A stretch of DNA of 64,000 nucleotides from Nostoc sp. NIES-4103. Lineage in GTDB: Bacteria > Cyanobacteriota > Cyanobacteriia > Cyanobacteriales > Nostocaceae. The DNA lies in the NCBI RefSeq assembly GCF_002368335.1, contig NZ_AP018288.1, positions 4,321,628-4,385,627 on the forward strand. Direction: 5' to 3'. The position numbers were made by a program, and so were the translations under genes. Positions 50,651-59,070 of this stretch are shown here, one piece after another (the first letter of the stretch is position 1; every line of letters starts with the position of its first letter). The notes beneath the pieces are model-generated. The model was not told the origin of the DNA. It made no database searches and saw nothing but the letters and a program-made list of their open reading frames with translations.

Positions 50651-51088
50651 TTATTCTTCGTCTTCCAAGTCCTCGTCTGACTCATCAGAGTCTAAATCTT
50701 GTGAAGTTCCTTTTTTATCAGTTTCGCCAAGTTGAATCAGGTGAATATGCTTATATCCCAACCTAATTTCAAACTCATCTCCAGGTTTTAAGCCCATTGC
50801 TTTGGTGTAAGTAGCACCTATCACAATTTGACCGTTTTGATGGACGCTAACCCGATATGTCGGTTCACGACCACGACCATCTTTAGGTGCTTCTGGACTA
50901 AGAGGAATTCCTCTAGCCGATAGCAATGCATCATAAAAATCTGTGAGATTAACACGAACCTGATTATTCTTAGTAACCGTATAATAGCCACACTGCTTGG
51001 CTCTTTCTCGGCGTGGTAAAGTGGAAAGTTCTTTTACTTTAGCCAGCAGTGCTTTTCCTGTTAATGGTGCGGTTGCGGTTTCAGTCAT
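50651..51088 (-). CDS. cyAbrB-type transcriptional regulator
   Basis: This protein of about 145 aa begins MTETATAPLTGKALLAKVKELS and has the cyanobacterial AbrB domain YRVSVHQNGQIVIGATYTKAMGLKPGDEFEIRLGYKHIHLIQL (in pieces, about 70-115) with the N-terminal ERAKQCGYYT. cyAbrB proteins (CalA/CalB) regulate nitrogen, carbon and hydrogenase genes. A TTG at 51097 is an alternative start with AAGGA nearby. The acidic C-terminus (DSDESDEDLEDEE) is notable. Confidence 0.94.
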   Translation of the reverse strand: MTETATAPLTGKALLAKVKELSTLPRRERAKQCGYYTVTKNNQVRVNLTDFYDALLSARGIPLSPEAPKDGRGREPTYRVSVHQNGQIVIGATYTKAMGLKPGDEFEIRLGYKHIHLIQLGETDKKGTSQDLDSDESDEDLEDEE

Positions 51089-51634
51089 TACGCTCAATTT
51101 TTCCTTACTCTCTCCAAACTGATAAACAATGTCGTTTTATGCCAGTATTTGACTTTTTAGCATCTGCATAGAGCTACTGGTGACTCTAGGGTGAGGGGTG
51201 AATTCCTGCTGAGAGAAAATCCAAGTGCCTCTATTATGGTTGCCCACAATAGATGATAAGTCATGGTGTGACAGGTATTAATTTCAGTGATTTTACGGCA
51301 CTTTTAACCATCATTCGCCATCGGAAATCAAATTATTTTCTCTTTTGGCGCTACTGTAGCTGTGTCACTTTAAGCCACCTTTACAAATTGGAGAGGCAAA
51401 AATCAGTGTTGATTTTCCTCCCAATTTCTTGCCGTTAGGTTCTACTACAAATAAGTTGCAGAACCTATATATTGCAGGCTTTCCACGTTCATTGCTTGTC
51501 TTTGTTGCCTTTGAGTTGTAAGGTTTTCCTCACTCTTACTCTCAAGCTTAGGACAGCACAGTATTTGAATATGGTCTTTTGGACATACACCCGTTTGTCC
51601 TACCTGGAGAGACAAGAATTTTTCATGTCTCCTC

Positions 51635-51701
51635 ATTACGAAGTAACAAAGCAGTAGCCGCGCTTATACGGCTATTGATTCTGGTTTTGTGACTTCGTAA
51701 T
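51635..51701. ncRNA. Extended hairpin, possible structured RNA or terminator
   Basis: ATTACGAAGTAACAAA (51635-51650) pairs with TTTGTGACTTCGTAAT (51686-51701) in 15 of 16 positions. Inside, TAGCCG and CGGCTA form a second hairpin. TTTT follows at 51702. It could be a small-RNA terminator end, a short ncRNA, or a palindromic repeat; expression is not visible here. Confidence 0.5.
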
Positions 51702-51799
51702 TTTCTATTAAATACTAGCATGGACTAATAATAGCAAAATAGTTGTTAAGTTTTGAATTTAATTTGCTGGTGAAGTTTTATCTAAATCCCCTAACTCTA

Positions 51800-52065
51800 G
51801 GAGGTAAAAAGCAGTCAGGTTTTTGAATGCTGTTTCTTACCCTAGTAAGTACAGCAACATGGGTTTTATAAAAATTAATCTAAATTTAGCCAGTAGTTTT
51901 GACAAGTGACTTAGATGCTTTGATTTGCTTGATTTCGAGGAGACAAAAACCTGTCAGGATTTTGATCATGGTTTATTGTCACAAGACAAAAAGCAGGCAG
52001 CTCTTCTATACTTCTGTCTATGGGAAGAATAAATTTAGCCAAATCTGGCAAGTGCTTGATTGACA
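51800..52065. repeat. Degenerate ~145-bp tandem duplication
   Basis: Copy 1 (about 51800-51915) and copy 2 (about 51938-52065) share GGAG..AAAA.C..TCAGG.TTTTGA and, further on, AATTTAGCCA...CAAGTG. The shared blocks lie 140 and 149 bp apart. No coding potential is seen in either copy. Confidence 0.65.
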
Positions 52066-52540
52066 CTACTAGATGTTCATCATCCGCTTTAACACTTCTA
52101 TATAATCAAATAATTCCTCTTGGTGACTAGTGGAGGGATTTTTTCAACTAGAGGAACTGCTGTAGGTATGAAGAAGTATTGAGAAGCATTCGTAGATTGA
52201 GTCAAGGATATTTTCGCTCTTGCGGGGATAAACATAAGTCCTTCTCTAGACAAACCCCCTTTCTCTTCCACTTCCCAACAGGTAAATTAAATGTGAAGCT
52301 GTAATTAGCTGTTTTGCGGTCGGACTTAGAACTTAACACAAATCTTGCCTGTGGTGCTGATACAACTAAAATTTTAATGGTTATCCTGAAACTAGAATCA
52401 GTCGCTCTTTGCTCATCAGTCTCTTAACACCTGGCTTTGAATTAAGGGCAACAAGAGTATGGCTCACTTTTCGTAACTACCTGCCTTGAGCGTTGATTTC
52501 TAAGGCTGGTGAAACAATTTTAAGACTTTGGTTGGTGAGA

Positions 52541-53548
52541 ATGGAAGTTATTTTTAAAATTATTCGCCAAGAACAAAATTCCGCTCCTGTAGTGCAAACT
52601 TACCTTGTAGAGGCGGAATCTGGCAATACAATCCTGGACTGTCTGAATCGGATTAAGTGGGAGCAAGATGGAACACTAGCGTTTCGCAAAAATTGTCGTA
52701 ATACCATTTGTGGTAGCTGTGCGATGCGAATCAATGGACGTTCAGCTCTTGCCTGTAAAGAAAATGTTGGCAGTGAACTTGCTAGATTAAAACAGATTGC
52801 TGCAACAACAAATCGAGCCAATTCTATTCCAGAAATCACCATCGCCCCTTTAGGGAATATGCCCGTGATTAAAGATTTGGTCGTGAATATGAGCAGTTTC
52901 TGGAATAATTTAGAAGCAGTAGCTCCTTATGTAAGTACAAAAGCAAGACTTGTACCAGAAAGGGAATTTTTGCAATCCCCCCAAGAGCGATCGCGCCTTG
53001 ACCAAACTGGTAACTGTATCATGTGTGGCGCTTGCTACTCTGAATGCAACGCCCGTGAAGTGAATCCCGATTTTGTCGGCCCCCACGCCCTAGCCAAAGC
53101 CTACCGCATGGTTGCAGACTCCCGCGATAGTGACACTGAAAATCGCCTACAAAGCTACAACGAAGGCACCAAAGGAGTTTGGGGTTGCACCCGTTGCTTA
53201 TACTGCGATAGTGTTTGTCCAATGGATGTGGCACCACTAGAGCAAATCACCAAAATCAAACAAGAAATTCTCGCAAACAAACAACTTGTCGATGAAACTC
53301 GCTCAATTCGTCACCGGAAAGTATTAGTAGATTTGGTGAAAGAAGGTGGCTGGATTGATGAAAGGCAATTTGGTTTACAAGTTGTCGGTAACTACTTTAA
53401 AGACTTGAGAGGATTGCTGAGTTTAGCACCCTTGGGGTTACGAATGATTATCCGGGGTAAATTCCCCCTATCCTTTGAGCCTTCAGAAGGGACACAACAA
53501 GTGCGATCGCTCATTGAATCTGTGCAACAACAGGGGACTGGGGATTAG
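52541..53548 (+). CDS. sdhB: Succinate dehydrogenase/fumarate reductase iron-sulfur subunit
   Basis: This 335-aa protein has an N-terminal [2Fe-2S] ferredoxin domain (CRNTICGSCAMRINGRSALAC, about 50-70) and a C-terminal domain with CIMCGACYSECNA (about 160-172) and CTRCLYCDSVCPMDVAP (about 212-228) for the [4Fe-4S] and [3Fe-4S] clusters. It moves electrons from the flavin subunit to quinone. The frame opens at 52493, but ATG at 52541 (MEVIFKIIRQ) matches the family. A C-terminal extension of about 80 aa is seen in cyanobacteria. No sdhA or membrane subunits are adjacent, as is usual in this group. Confidence 0.95.
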   Translation: MEVIFKIIRQEQNSAPVVQTYLVEAESGNTILDCLNRIKWEQDGTLAFRKNCRNTICGSCAMRINGRSALACKENVGSELARLKQIAATTNRANSIPEITIAPLGNMPVIKDLVVNMSSFWNNLEAVAPYVSTKARLVPEREFLQSPQERSRLDQTGNCIMCGACYSECNAREVNPDFVGPHALAKAYRMVADSRDSDTENRLQSYNEGTKGVWGCTRCLYCDSVCPMDVAPLEQITKIKQEILANKQLVDETRSIRHRKVLVDLVKEGGWIDERQFGLQVVGNYFKDLRGLLSLAPLGLRMIIRGKFPLSFEPSEGTQQVRSLIESVQQQGTGD

Positions 53549-53677
53549 GGACTGGGGACTGGGGACTGGGGACTGGGTAATAGTAGAATCCAATTCCCAA
53601 TTCCCAATTCCCAATTACCAATTACCAATTACCAATTACCAATTACCAATTACCAATTACCAATTCTCAATCCCCAA
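53533..53677. repeat. GGGGACT x5, then CCAATTC/CCAATTA heptamers
   Basis: GGGGACTGGGGACT units start at the sdhB stop and are followed by about twelve CCCAATT/ACCAATT units up to the next gene. They form a long potential hairpin between convergent genes. Confidence 0.93.
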
Positions 53678-53678
53678 T

Positions 53679-54194
53679 CTACGGCACATTCAACTGTTGC
53701 CCAGAACGGTTGTAGACTAAAATATCCCATTGCCCGTTGTTAGTGGATTCAAAAGCAATTCTATTACCATCGGCGCTAATGGTGGGGTTACGCACTTCTG
53801 CTTGCAAGTTATTAGTTAAATTCCGTGACTGGCGTGTTTCGCGGTCATAAAGAAAAATACCCGATCGCCCCAGACGACTAGCAGCAAATACAACATAACG
53901 ACCATCTTGTGAAACGCTAGGATGAGAGGCGATGGTATCCAAGGAATTTAAACCTGGTAAATCAATCAAATTCTGCGTCAGCCGATCAAACATATAAACA
54001 TCTTGACTGCCCCGGCGGTCACTAGTAAAAACAATATATCTCCCAGAAATTTGGGGATTTAGTTCTGAGGCTAAACTGTTGATACTGCGACCCCCCGGAT
54101 CAAACGGATAACTTACCAAGCGCGGATAACCAAAACAACCAGTCAACAAACCAAAGCAAGCAAGCACAGGAACAAAAATAGTGCGATTAGTCAT
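53679..54194 (-). CDS. TolB-like beta-propeller lipoprotein (copy 1)
   Basis: This 171-aa protein has a lipoprotein signal (VLACFGLLTGC, lipobox Leu-Thr-Gly-Cys near residue 20). Three WD40-like/TolB-type blades follow: PQISGRYIVFTSDRRGSQDVYMFD, PSVSQDGRYVVFAASRLGRSGIFLYD and PTISADGNRIAFESTNNGQWDILVYN (each in pieces). It would sit in the outer or plasma membrane facing the periplasm. The next upstream gene is a paralogue. Confidence 0.85.
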   Translation of the reverse strand: MTNRTIFVPVLACFGLLTGCFGYPRLVSYPFDPGGRSINSLASELNPQISGRYIVFTSDRRGSQDVYMFDRLTQNLIDLPGLNSLDTIASHPSVSQDGRYVVFAASRLGRSGIFLYDRETRQSRNLTNNLQAEVRNPTISADGNRIAFESTNNGQWDILVYNRSGQQLNVP

Positions 54195-54327
54195 TAGTCA
54201 GTAGTCATTAGTCATTGGTCATTAGTCATTAGTTATTTTCTCCCCTATCTCCCTATCTTTCTATCTCCCTATCTCCCTATCTCCCCTGCACCCCTGCACC
54301 CCTACTCCCCACTCCCCACTCCCCAAT
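54195..54327. repeat. GTCATTA, CTATCTCCC and CCCCTGCACCC repeats
   Basis: Three tandem types lie in a row between the two lipoprotein genes: GTCATTA/GTCAGTA (54192-54230), CTATCTCCC (54245-54285), and CCCCTGCACCCCTACTCCCCACTCC (54283-54325). Confidence 0.92.
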
Positions 54328-54891
54328 CTAATTAGGCGGCGCACCTACAGTTGCACCATTGGGGATATCTAACTCCAGATTTGGCCCCCGGTCTAATACT
54401 TCCACATCCCACTGACCACGGCTAGCGGTTTCAAAGACCACATAACGTCCATCTGGGCTGATACTGGGATTTCTCACCCAACCGCGATAAGCAGGAGTGA
54501 GGATTTGTGATTGTTGGGTAGCGCGATCGTAAAGCGCCACCACTGGTCTACCTTGGTCGCTAGTAATATAAGCTATATAACGCCCGGTGTAGCTCAAACT
54601 CGGACTTTCGGCAATTGTGTCTGGTCGATTTAACCCTGGTGTGGGAACAAACCGTTGTTCTGTCAAATCATAAACCAGCAGTTGGTGACTACCATTACGA
54701 TTGGAAATGAACGCGATTAAGCGCCCATTTCCACTCAATGCAGGTTGCTCCTCAGTGTAGCGACTGTTGAGGGAATTAGGCCCAATAAGAATATTGTCGG
54801 AATTACAAGATGTAAGCCAACTTGCAAAGCTAAAAATCAGGCTCCAATGAATTAGTCTTTGGAGCCAAAATTTCGGTGTAAATTTTTTCAC
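54328..54891 (-). CDS. TolB-like beta-propeller lipoprotein (copy 2)
   Basis: This 187-aa paralogue of the gene at 53679 has a signal ending FASWLTSC (lipobox Leu-Thr-Ser-Cys near residue 29). Three propeller blades follow: PALSGNGRLIAFISNRNGSHQLLVYD, PSLSYTGRYIAYITSDQGRPVVALYD and PSISPDGRYVVFETASRGQWDVEVLD. The two copies have the same layout with moderate identity. Function is unknown; a TolB role would need Pal/TolA partners, which are not nearby. Confidence 0.85.
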   Translation of the reverse strand: MKKFTPKFWLQRLIHWSLIFSFASWLTSCNSDNILIGPNSLNSRYTEEQPALSGNGRLIAFISNRNGSHQLLVYDLTEQRFVPTPGLNRPDTIAESPSLSYTGRYIAYITSDQGRPVVALYDRATQQSQILTPAYRGWVRNPSISPDGRYVVFETASRGQWDVEVLDRGPNLELDIPNGATVGAPPN

Positions 54892-54945
54892 CTCGACTGT
54901 TTACTGTTTTTTATCGCCTTTAAGCTTACATCCATCCGAGGTACT

Positions 54946-55854
54946 TTAAACATCGTCAAAATTGGTAGGATTATCTGGCTTATCTTCTGATCTTTCAATC
55001 GGGTTGTATGGTACATAGTCAGTTGGTATCGCCTCATCATCTACGCGCTCTCTGCGAGAAGCTGAGTCACCAGGAGAACGCCGTCTTCTTGGTCTGGGGG
55101 CAACATCATCCTCTCGGCTTTCTGGGCGCACAGGCGCATTATTACCACGACGAGAAGGTTTTCTGACTTCGCCGCTAGAACTTTCCCAATCCTCAACTTC
55201 CCTGGAGGAAGAACCCCAATCTTCTTCATAACTATCAGCAGGACGGCTCACTGGACGCCCAGAACTACGGCGACGATTTCTATCGCCTGTGTCTTTTCTT
55301 TCAGTCCCAGTATTGCGGCGTTCTGAACGACGGGGTGGTTGATCCTCGTAGTAGTCATCACGAGATGAACGTTCTTCCCTGCTTCCTCGAATTCTGCGAC
55401 GCACAGGACGATCTTCATCGTCTTCCTCATAAGGCAGTGGTTCTAACTCTGCCTCTACCTGAGCCTCATACCTATTCCTATTGTAGGAATACTTGTTACT
55501 CACCTCTCGCTCTGAGTCAACGATTGGAGTGTTGCGTTTGGCTTGTTGGGTGGCTATACCTCTTAAGCGAATACTTTCAACTGCAAAAAATACAGTTGTA
55601 CCCACTAAAAGCAGCTGACCAAATTGCAAAATCGGGTCTAAGCGCCATCCTTGGAAGATAAGAATGAACCCGCACAGTAAACCCACTGCGGCAAAAAAGA
55701 TATCTTGATCTCGGGACAGTTCTGGACGCACAGTGCGAAGAAAATACAGTGCTGCCCCAGCCACAGCCAGGACAATTCCTAGAATACTGGCTGAGTTCGT
55801 CCCAACATTGACCTGAGCCAGAACACTGGCTGAGTTCAGCCCAAAATTTAGCAT
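54946..55854 (-). CDS. ycf66: Ycf66-family membrane protein
   Basis: This 302-aa protein has three or four N-terminal TM helices (1-100; ASILGIVLAVAGAALYFLRTVRPELSRDQDIFFAAVGLLCGFILIFQGWRLDPILQFGQLLL in pieces), matching Ycf66 of cyanobacteria and some plastids. The long C-terminal tail (about 110-302) is very rich in Arg, Glu, Asp and Ser, with RRRG/SRR runs, and is probably disordered. Role is unknown. It is transcribed toward the TolB-like lipoproteins, perhaps as one unit. Confidence 0.9.
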   Translation of the reverse strand: MLNFGLNSASVLAQVNVGTNSASILGIVLAVAGAALYFLRTVRPELSRDQDIFFAAVGLLCGFILIFQGWRLDPILQFGQLLLVGTTVFFAVESIRLRGIATQQAKRNTPIVDSEREVSNKYSYNRNRYEAQVEAELEPLPYEEDDEDRPVRRRIRGSREERSSRDDYYEDQPPRRSERRNTGTERKDTGDRNRRRSSGRPVSRPADSYEEDWGSSSREVEDWESSSGEVRKPSRRGNNAPVRPESREDDVAPRPRRRRSPGDSASRRERVDDEAIPTDYVPYNPIERSEDKPDNPTNFDDV

Positions 55855-55999
55855 TGTTCTTTTCCCAATATCAAATCTATGTTAGCGAGTCACAATTAAA
55901 ATCACTACTCTAATCAGTCACAAGGATAATATATTAAAGCTCCAAAGCATCTGGCAAAGAAGCTTTGAAGCTATTTACCGAAAACTCAAAAAGTTGATG

Positions 56000-56076
56000 T
56001 CTGTCAGCTCAGTATACCTCGTCTTCACAAAGACAACTTTATGCTAATAGCGAAATTTCGATAGATAGCTGACAGA
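56000..56076. repeat. 10-bp inverted repeat around CGAAATTTCG
   Basis: TCTGTCAGCT (56000-56009) is the complement of AGCTGACAGA (56067-56076). The loop contains the palindrome CGAAATTTCG (56051-56060). It lies between psbX and ycf66. Confidence 0.5.
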
Positions 56077-56113
56077 CCATCAGTTGTAAGAGTCGAACTG
56101 ACTCCTCCAAGGA

Positions 56114-56233
56114 TTATGAACGTTGGATCTTATCTTTTTGGCTAATGAAAATTAAACCAACTGTAGCAGGGATAACGACAATTACAGTACCCCAAAACAG
56201 ACTCCAAAGAAAATTTGCTAAAGCAGGCGTCAT
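56114..56233 (-). CDS. psbX: Photosystem II protein PsbX
   Basis: Minus-strand ATG at 56233 opens a 39-codon frame: MTPALANFLWSLFWGTV in front, then VVIPATVGLIFISQKDKIQRS at the end (in pieces). This matches the single-TM PsbX subunit near cytochrome b559 and the QB site, including the conserved N-terminal MTP-LANFL and C-terminal SQKD. It is too short for routine ORF calling. Confidence 0.93.
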   Translation of the reverse strand: MTPALANFLWSLFWGTVIVVIPATVGLIFISQKDKIQRS

Positions 56234-56285
56234 AGTTCTCAACCTTTTTTTACACACTTCATCATAATTCTAATATGGTGTATCA

Positions 56286-56412
56286 CTTCCTTTTCAAGTG
56301 AGTAGGGAGTGGGGAGTGGGGAAGCAGGGGAGCAGGGGGCAAGGGGAGCAGGGAAAAAATAACTCTTAACTCCTCACTCTTAACTCCTCACTCTTAACTC
56401 AGCACTCAGCAC
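56286..56412. repeat. GAGTGGGGAGT/GAGCAGGG and CTCACTCTTAACTC repeats
   Basis: Tandem units of two types lie upstream of yggT, with ACTCAGCACTCAGCAC at the right end. Confidence 0.85.
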
Positions 56413-56522
56413 TTTCAAGCCACTGATTGAAATAAAATATATGTAGAGAGTGCTTTACAAAGCTTAAAACTTTCTGGCTTTCGCCCAGCGCGTTTTTTGT
56501 TCACAGATGGTAGTTCAAACCC

Positions 56523-56816
56523 ATGACTGGTGTTAATCTAACTGTTTGGATTCTCGGCCCTATTTTAGGACTGATGACTTTTTTGTTTATTTTCCGCATC
56601 ATTCTGACTTGGTATCCCCAAGTTGATCTGAATCGTTTGCCTTTTAACCTGATAGCTTGGCCCACTGAACCTTTTTTGGTGCCGTTGCGAAAGCTAGTAC
56701 CACCCATAGGCGGGGTGGATATCACCCCGATTATTTGGGTAGGGATTTTTAGTTTAGTGCGGGAAATTCTTCTAGGTCAGCAAGGAATACTTACCATGCT
56801 GTCTCGTGTAAGTTAG
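56523..56816 (+). CDS. YggT-family membrane protein
   Basis: This 97-aa protein has two TM regions: LTVWILGPILGLMTFLFIFRIILTWYPQVDLNRLPFNLIAWPTEPFLVPLRKLVPPIGGVDITPIIWVGIFSLVREIL (in pieces), typical of the YlmG/YggT family. In cyanobacteria and chloroplasts these proteins affect nucleoid distribution and photosystem or cytochrome assembly. The full motif P-x-FNLIxWPTEPFL-PLRxLVPP is present. The gene is monocistronic. Confidence 0.95.
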   Translation: MTGVNLTVWILGPILGLMTFLFIFRIILTWYPQVDLNRLPFNLIAWPTEPFLVPLRKLVPPIGGVDITPIIWVGIFSLVREILLGQQGILTMLSRVS

Positions 56817-56817
56817 G

Positions 56818-56966
56818 GAATTGGGCATAGGGCATGGGGCATGGGGTATGGGGCATAGAGCATGGGGCATAGGGCATAGAGCATAGAACACTAGTTATTT
56901 CTCCCCCTGCTCCCCCTGCTTCCCCTGCTCCCCAGTCCCCAGTCACCAGTCACCAGTACCCAGTCC
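56818..56966. repeat. GGGCATA/GGGCATG and CCCCAGTCACC repeats
   Basis: About ten GGGCATA/GGGCATG units (56823-56888) are followed by CCCCTGCTCCCC and CAGTCACCAGTCACC units up to the accC stop. Confidence 0.92.
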
Positions 56967-56967
56967 C

Positions 56968-58311
56968 TTAAATATTCATCTCCTGTATGAAATTGGTGTA
57001 GACTTTACCTTGCAAAAATTGTGGAGTTTCCATAATTTTTTGATGAAATCCAATTGTGGTAGGTAGTCCTGTGATTGCACACTCTCGCAGTGCGCGTTTC
57101 ATCCGATTAATTGCAGTGGGGCGGTCTGGCCCCCAAACAATTAACTTACCAATCAAGGAATCGTAGTATGGAGGAATTTGGTAATCGGTGTAAACGTGAG
57201 AATCAATGCGGACTCCGGGGCCACCAGGAGGTAAATAGCCGCTGATACGTCCAGGTGCAGGGCGAAAGTCATGGTCGGGGTCTTCAGCGTTGATGCGGCA
57301 TTCAATAGCGTGACCCCGTAACACTACTTGGTCTTGGGTAAGTCTGAGTCTTTCTCCTTGAGCAACCCGGATTTGTTCAACAACTAAGTCCACCCCAGTA
57401 ATCATTTCTGTAACAGGATGCTCTACTTGAATCCGGGTGTTCATTTCCATAAAGTAGAATTTACCGGATTTATCAAGCAAAAACTCGATAGTACCTGCCC
57501 CAGTGTAATTAATAAACTGGGCTGCTTTGACAGCAGCTTGTCCCATTTTCTCGCGCAGGTCTGAGTCTAGAGCTGGGCTAGGAGCTTCTTCTAATAACTT
57601 TTGATTGCGGCGCTGAATTGAGCAATCCCGTTCACCTAGATGGATGACGTTGCCGTAGTTATCAGCCAAAATTTGAAATTCAATGTGGCGCGGACGTTCG
57701 ATAAATTTTTCTATATAAACGCCAGAATTGCCAAAAGCTGCTCCCGCTTCACCTTGAGCAGCAAAGAAGAGTTTGACAAATTCGCTCTCAGAATGCACCA
57801 ACCGCATACCGCGTCCACCACCACCAGCTGTGGCTTTAATCATCACTGGATAACCAATATCCTTGGCCAGTGCTAATCCTTCTTGTTCAGACTCTACCAA
57901 CCCTTCACTACCTGGTACAGTGGGTACACCAGCTTTTTGCATGGTTTCTTTGGCAGTGGATTTATCTCCCATGAGCCTGATGGCTTCTGGAGTTGGGCCG
58001 ATGAAGGCGATGTGATGATCAGCACAAATTTCTGCAAATCGGGCATTTTCTGCCAAAAAACCGTAACCAGGATGAATGGCGCTGGCATTACGTGTCAACG
58101 CCGCAGCAATAATATTGGGAATATTCAAATAACTTTTACCGCTGGCAGGTTCGCCAATGCAAACTGCTTCATCGGCAAGTTGGACGTGGAGAGCGTTACG
58201 GTCAACGGTGGAGTGAACCGCAACTGTCGCAATTCCCATTTCTTCACAGGCGCGAAGAATGCGAAGGGCGATTTCTCCCCGATTGGCAATTAATATTTTG
58301 TCAAACTTCAT
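56968..58311 (-). CDS. accC: Biotin carboxylase subunit of acetyl-CoA carboxylase
   Basis: This 447-aa ATP-grasp enzyme carboxylates biotin on AccB with bicarbonate, the first step in fatty-acid synthesis. It has FDKILIANRGEIALRILRACEEMG (about 3-26), HPGYGFLAENARFA (about 79-92), KATAGGGGRGMRLV (ATP lid glycine loop, about 159-172), EFLLDKSGKFYFMEMNTRIQVEHPVTE (catalytic ENTRxQVEH, in pieces, about 275-300) and RINAEDP. It is full length and alone; accB is elsewhere. Confidence 0.98.
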   Translation of the reverse strand: MKFDKILIANRGEIALRILRACEEMGIATVAVHSTVDRNALHVQLADEAVCIGEPASGKSYLNIPNIIAAALTRNASAIHPGYGFLAENARFAEICADHHIAFIGPTPEAIRLMGDKSTAKETMQKAGVPTVPGSEGLVESEQEGLALAKDIGYPVMIKATAGGGGRGMRLVHSESEFVKLFFAAQGEAGAAFGNSGVYIEKFIERPRHIEFQILADNYGNVIHLGERDCSIQRRNQKLLEEAPSPALDSDLREKMGQAAVKAAQFINYTGAGTIEFLLDKSGKFYFMEMNTRIQVEHPVTEMITGVDLVVEQIRVAQGERLRLTQDQVVLRGHAIECRINAEDPDHDFRPAPGRISGYLPPGGPGVRIDSHVYTDYQIPPYYDSLIGKLIVWGPDRPTAINRMKRALRECAITGLPTTIGFHQKIMETPQFLQGKVYTNFIQEMNI

Positions 58312-58828
58312 TGTCTAGCTTCGATATTAGTACCAGTAGATTGACATTTTCCCCCATCCCATTTGCAACAACGCTTTCGCTTTATCTCAAATTATGACAG
58401 GAGATTCCCAAGCCTCGTTCCAAGCAAAGTGTAGATGCCTCCAGTAGACACTGCGTTGCCAAGGACAGTTGCATGGTGAGCTAGCGCTGTCTCGCTGCCC
58501 AGAGGCTAGCAAGTATCCGTGGCAGTTTGCTCAGATGCAGGATCTGACTTTTCACCTCTACGGGGCTTAACTAGACTAACAACTTTATTGCAGCTGCTAG
58601 TCTTGGTCAGTTTCCCTCTCCTAGGCTTTTGCAAACGCACGGTATATCCCACAGTAGCTATACCCCTTTTAATATCTCTTGATTAGCTACTACATTTCTG
58701 TCAGTCTGATATCCACTTTTGGAAATTGGCGATCGCTTCAACTTAAATTTCTGGTAAATTCCAAAAAATTAAATATTACATTACTATATTCACTTTCTTG
58801 TGCTACTATTTTTTATTAGATAAGTTAT
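58312..58828. other. Intergenic between accC and tRNA-Leu
   Basis: No gene is seen in this 517-bp gap. It contains a near copy of the MITE terminal sequence (CTGACTTTTCACC at about 58546), but no matching second end was found. The accC promoter should lie at its left. Confidence 0.5.
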
Positions 58829-58909
58829 GCGGATGTGGCGGAATTGGTATACGCGCACGTTTGAGGGGCGTGTGGCTTTGCCTTGCGAGTTCGAGTCTCG
58901 CCATCCGCA
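58829..58909 (+). tRNA. trnL-GAG: tRNA-Leu (anticodon GAG)
   Basis: The acceptor is GCGGATG/CATCCGC, the D-arm has AATTGGTA, and anticodon GAG lies in loop TTGAGGG. A variable arm GTGGCTTTGCC follows, then T-arm GTTCGAGTC; 81 nt with discriminator A. The long variable loop confirms type II tRNA-Leu. CCA is not encoded. Confidence 0.95.
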
Positions 58910-59070
58910 TTTTTTAGTGAATAGTCAAGGTCAGTAGTCAATAGACAAGAGTTATTAGTCATTGACTGCTGATATTTTGTTATTTATCTGTTGACTATAG
59001 ACTTTTTACTATAGACTCACTGTTGCTTTTTTGTGCTTTTATAGAGATAGGTGAACTTTTGTAAAGAACA

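Larger units (their letters stand above)
51100..52540. other. Long intergenic region between cyAbrB and sdhB with structured repeats
   Basis: This is the longest gene-free stretch of the window (1.4 kb). It has a strong hairpin at 51635-51701 and a degenerate tandem duplication at about 51800-52065, both listed separately. The short frames at 51253 and 51472 have no family signature and are not called. A long regulatory leader for sdhB or small RNA genes could lie here. Confidence 0.55.

Noticed and set aside
51253..51657. 61-aa frames between cyAbrB and sdhB
   Set aside because: No family features, no ribosome sites, Cys/Leu-rich chance composition.
58546..58560. Second MITE suspected from CTGACTTTTCACC
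   Set aside because: No matching opposite end or target duplication found within several hundred bases.
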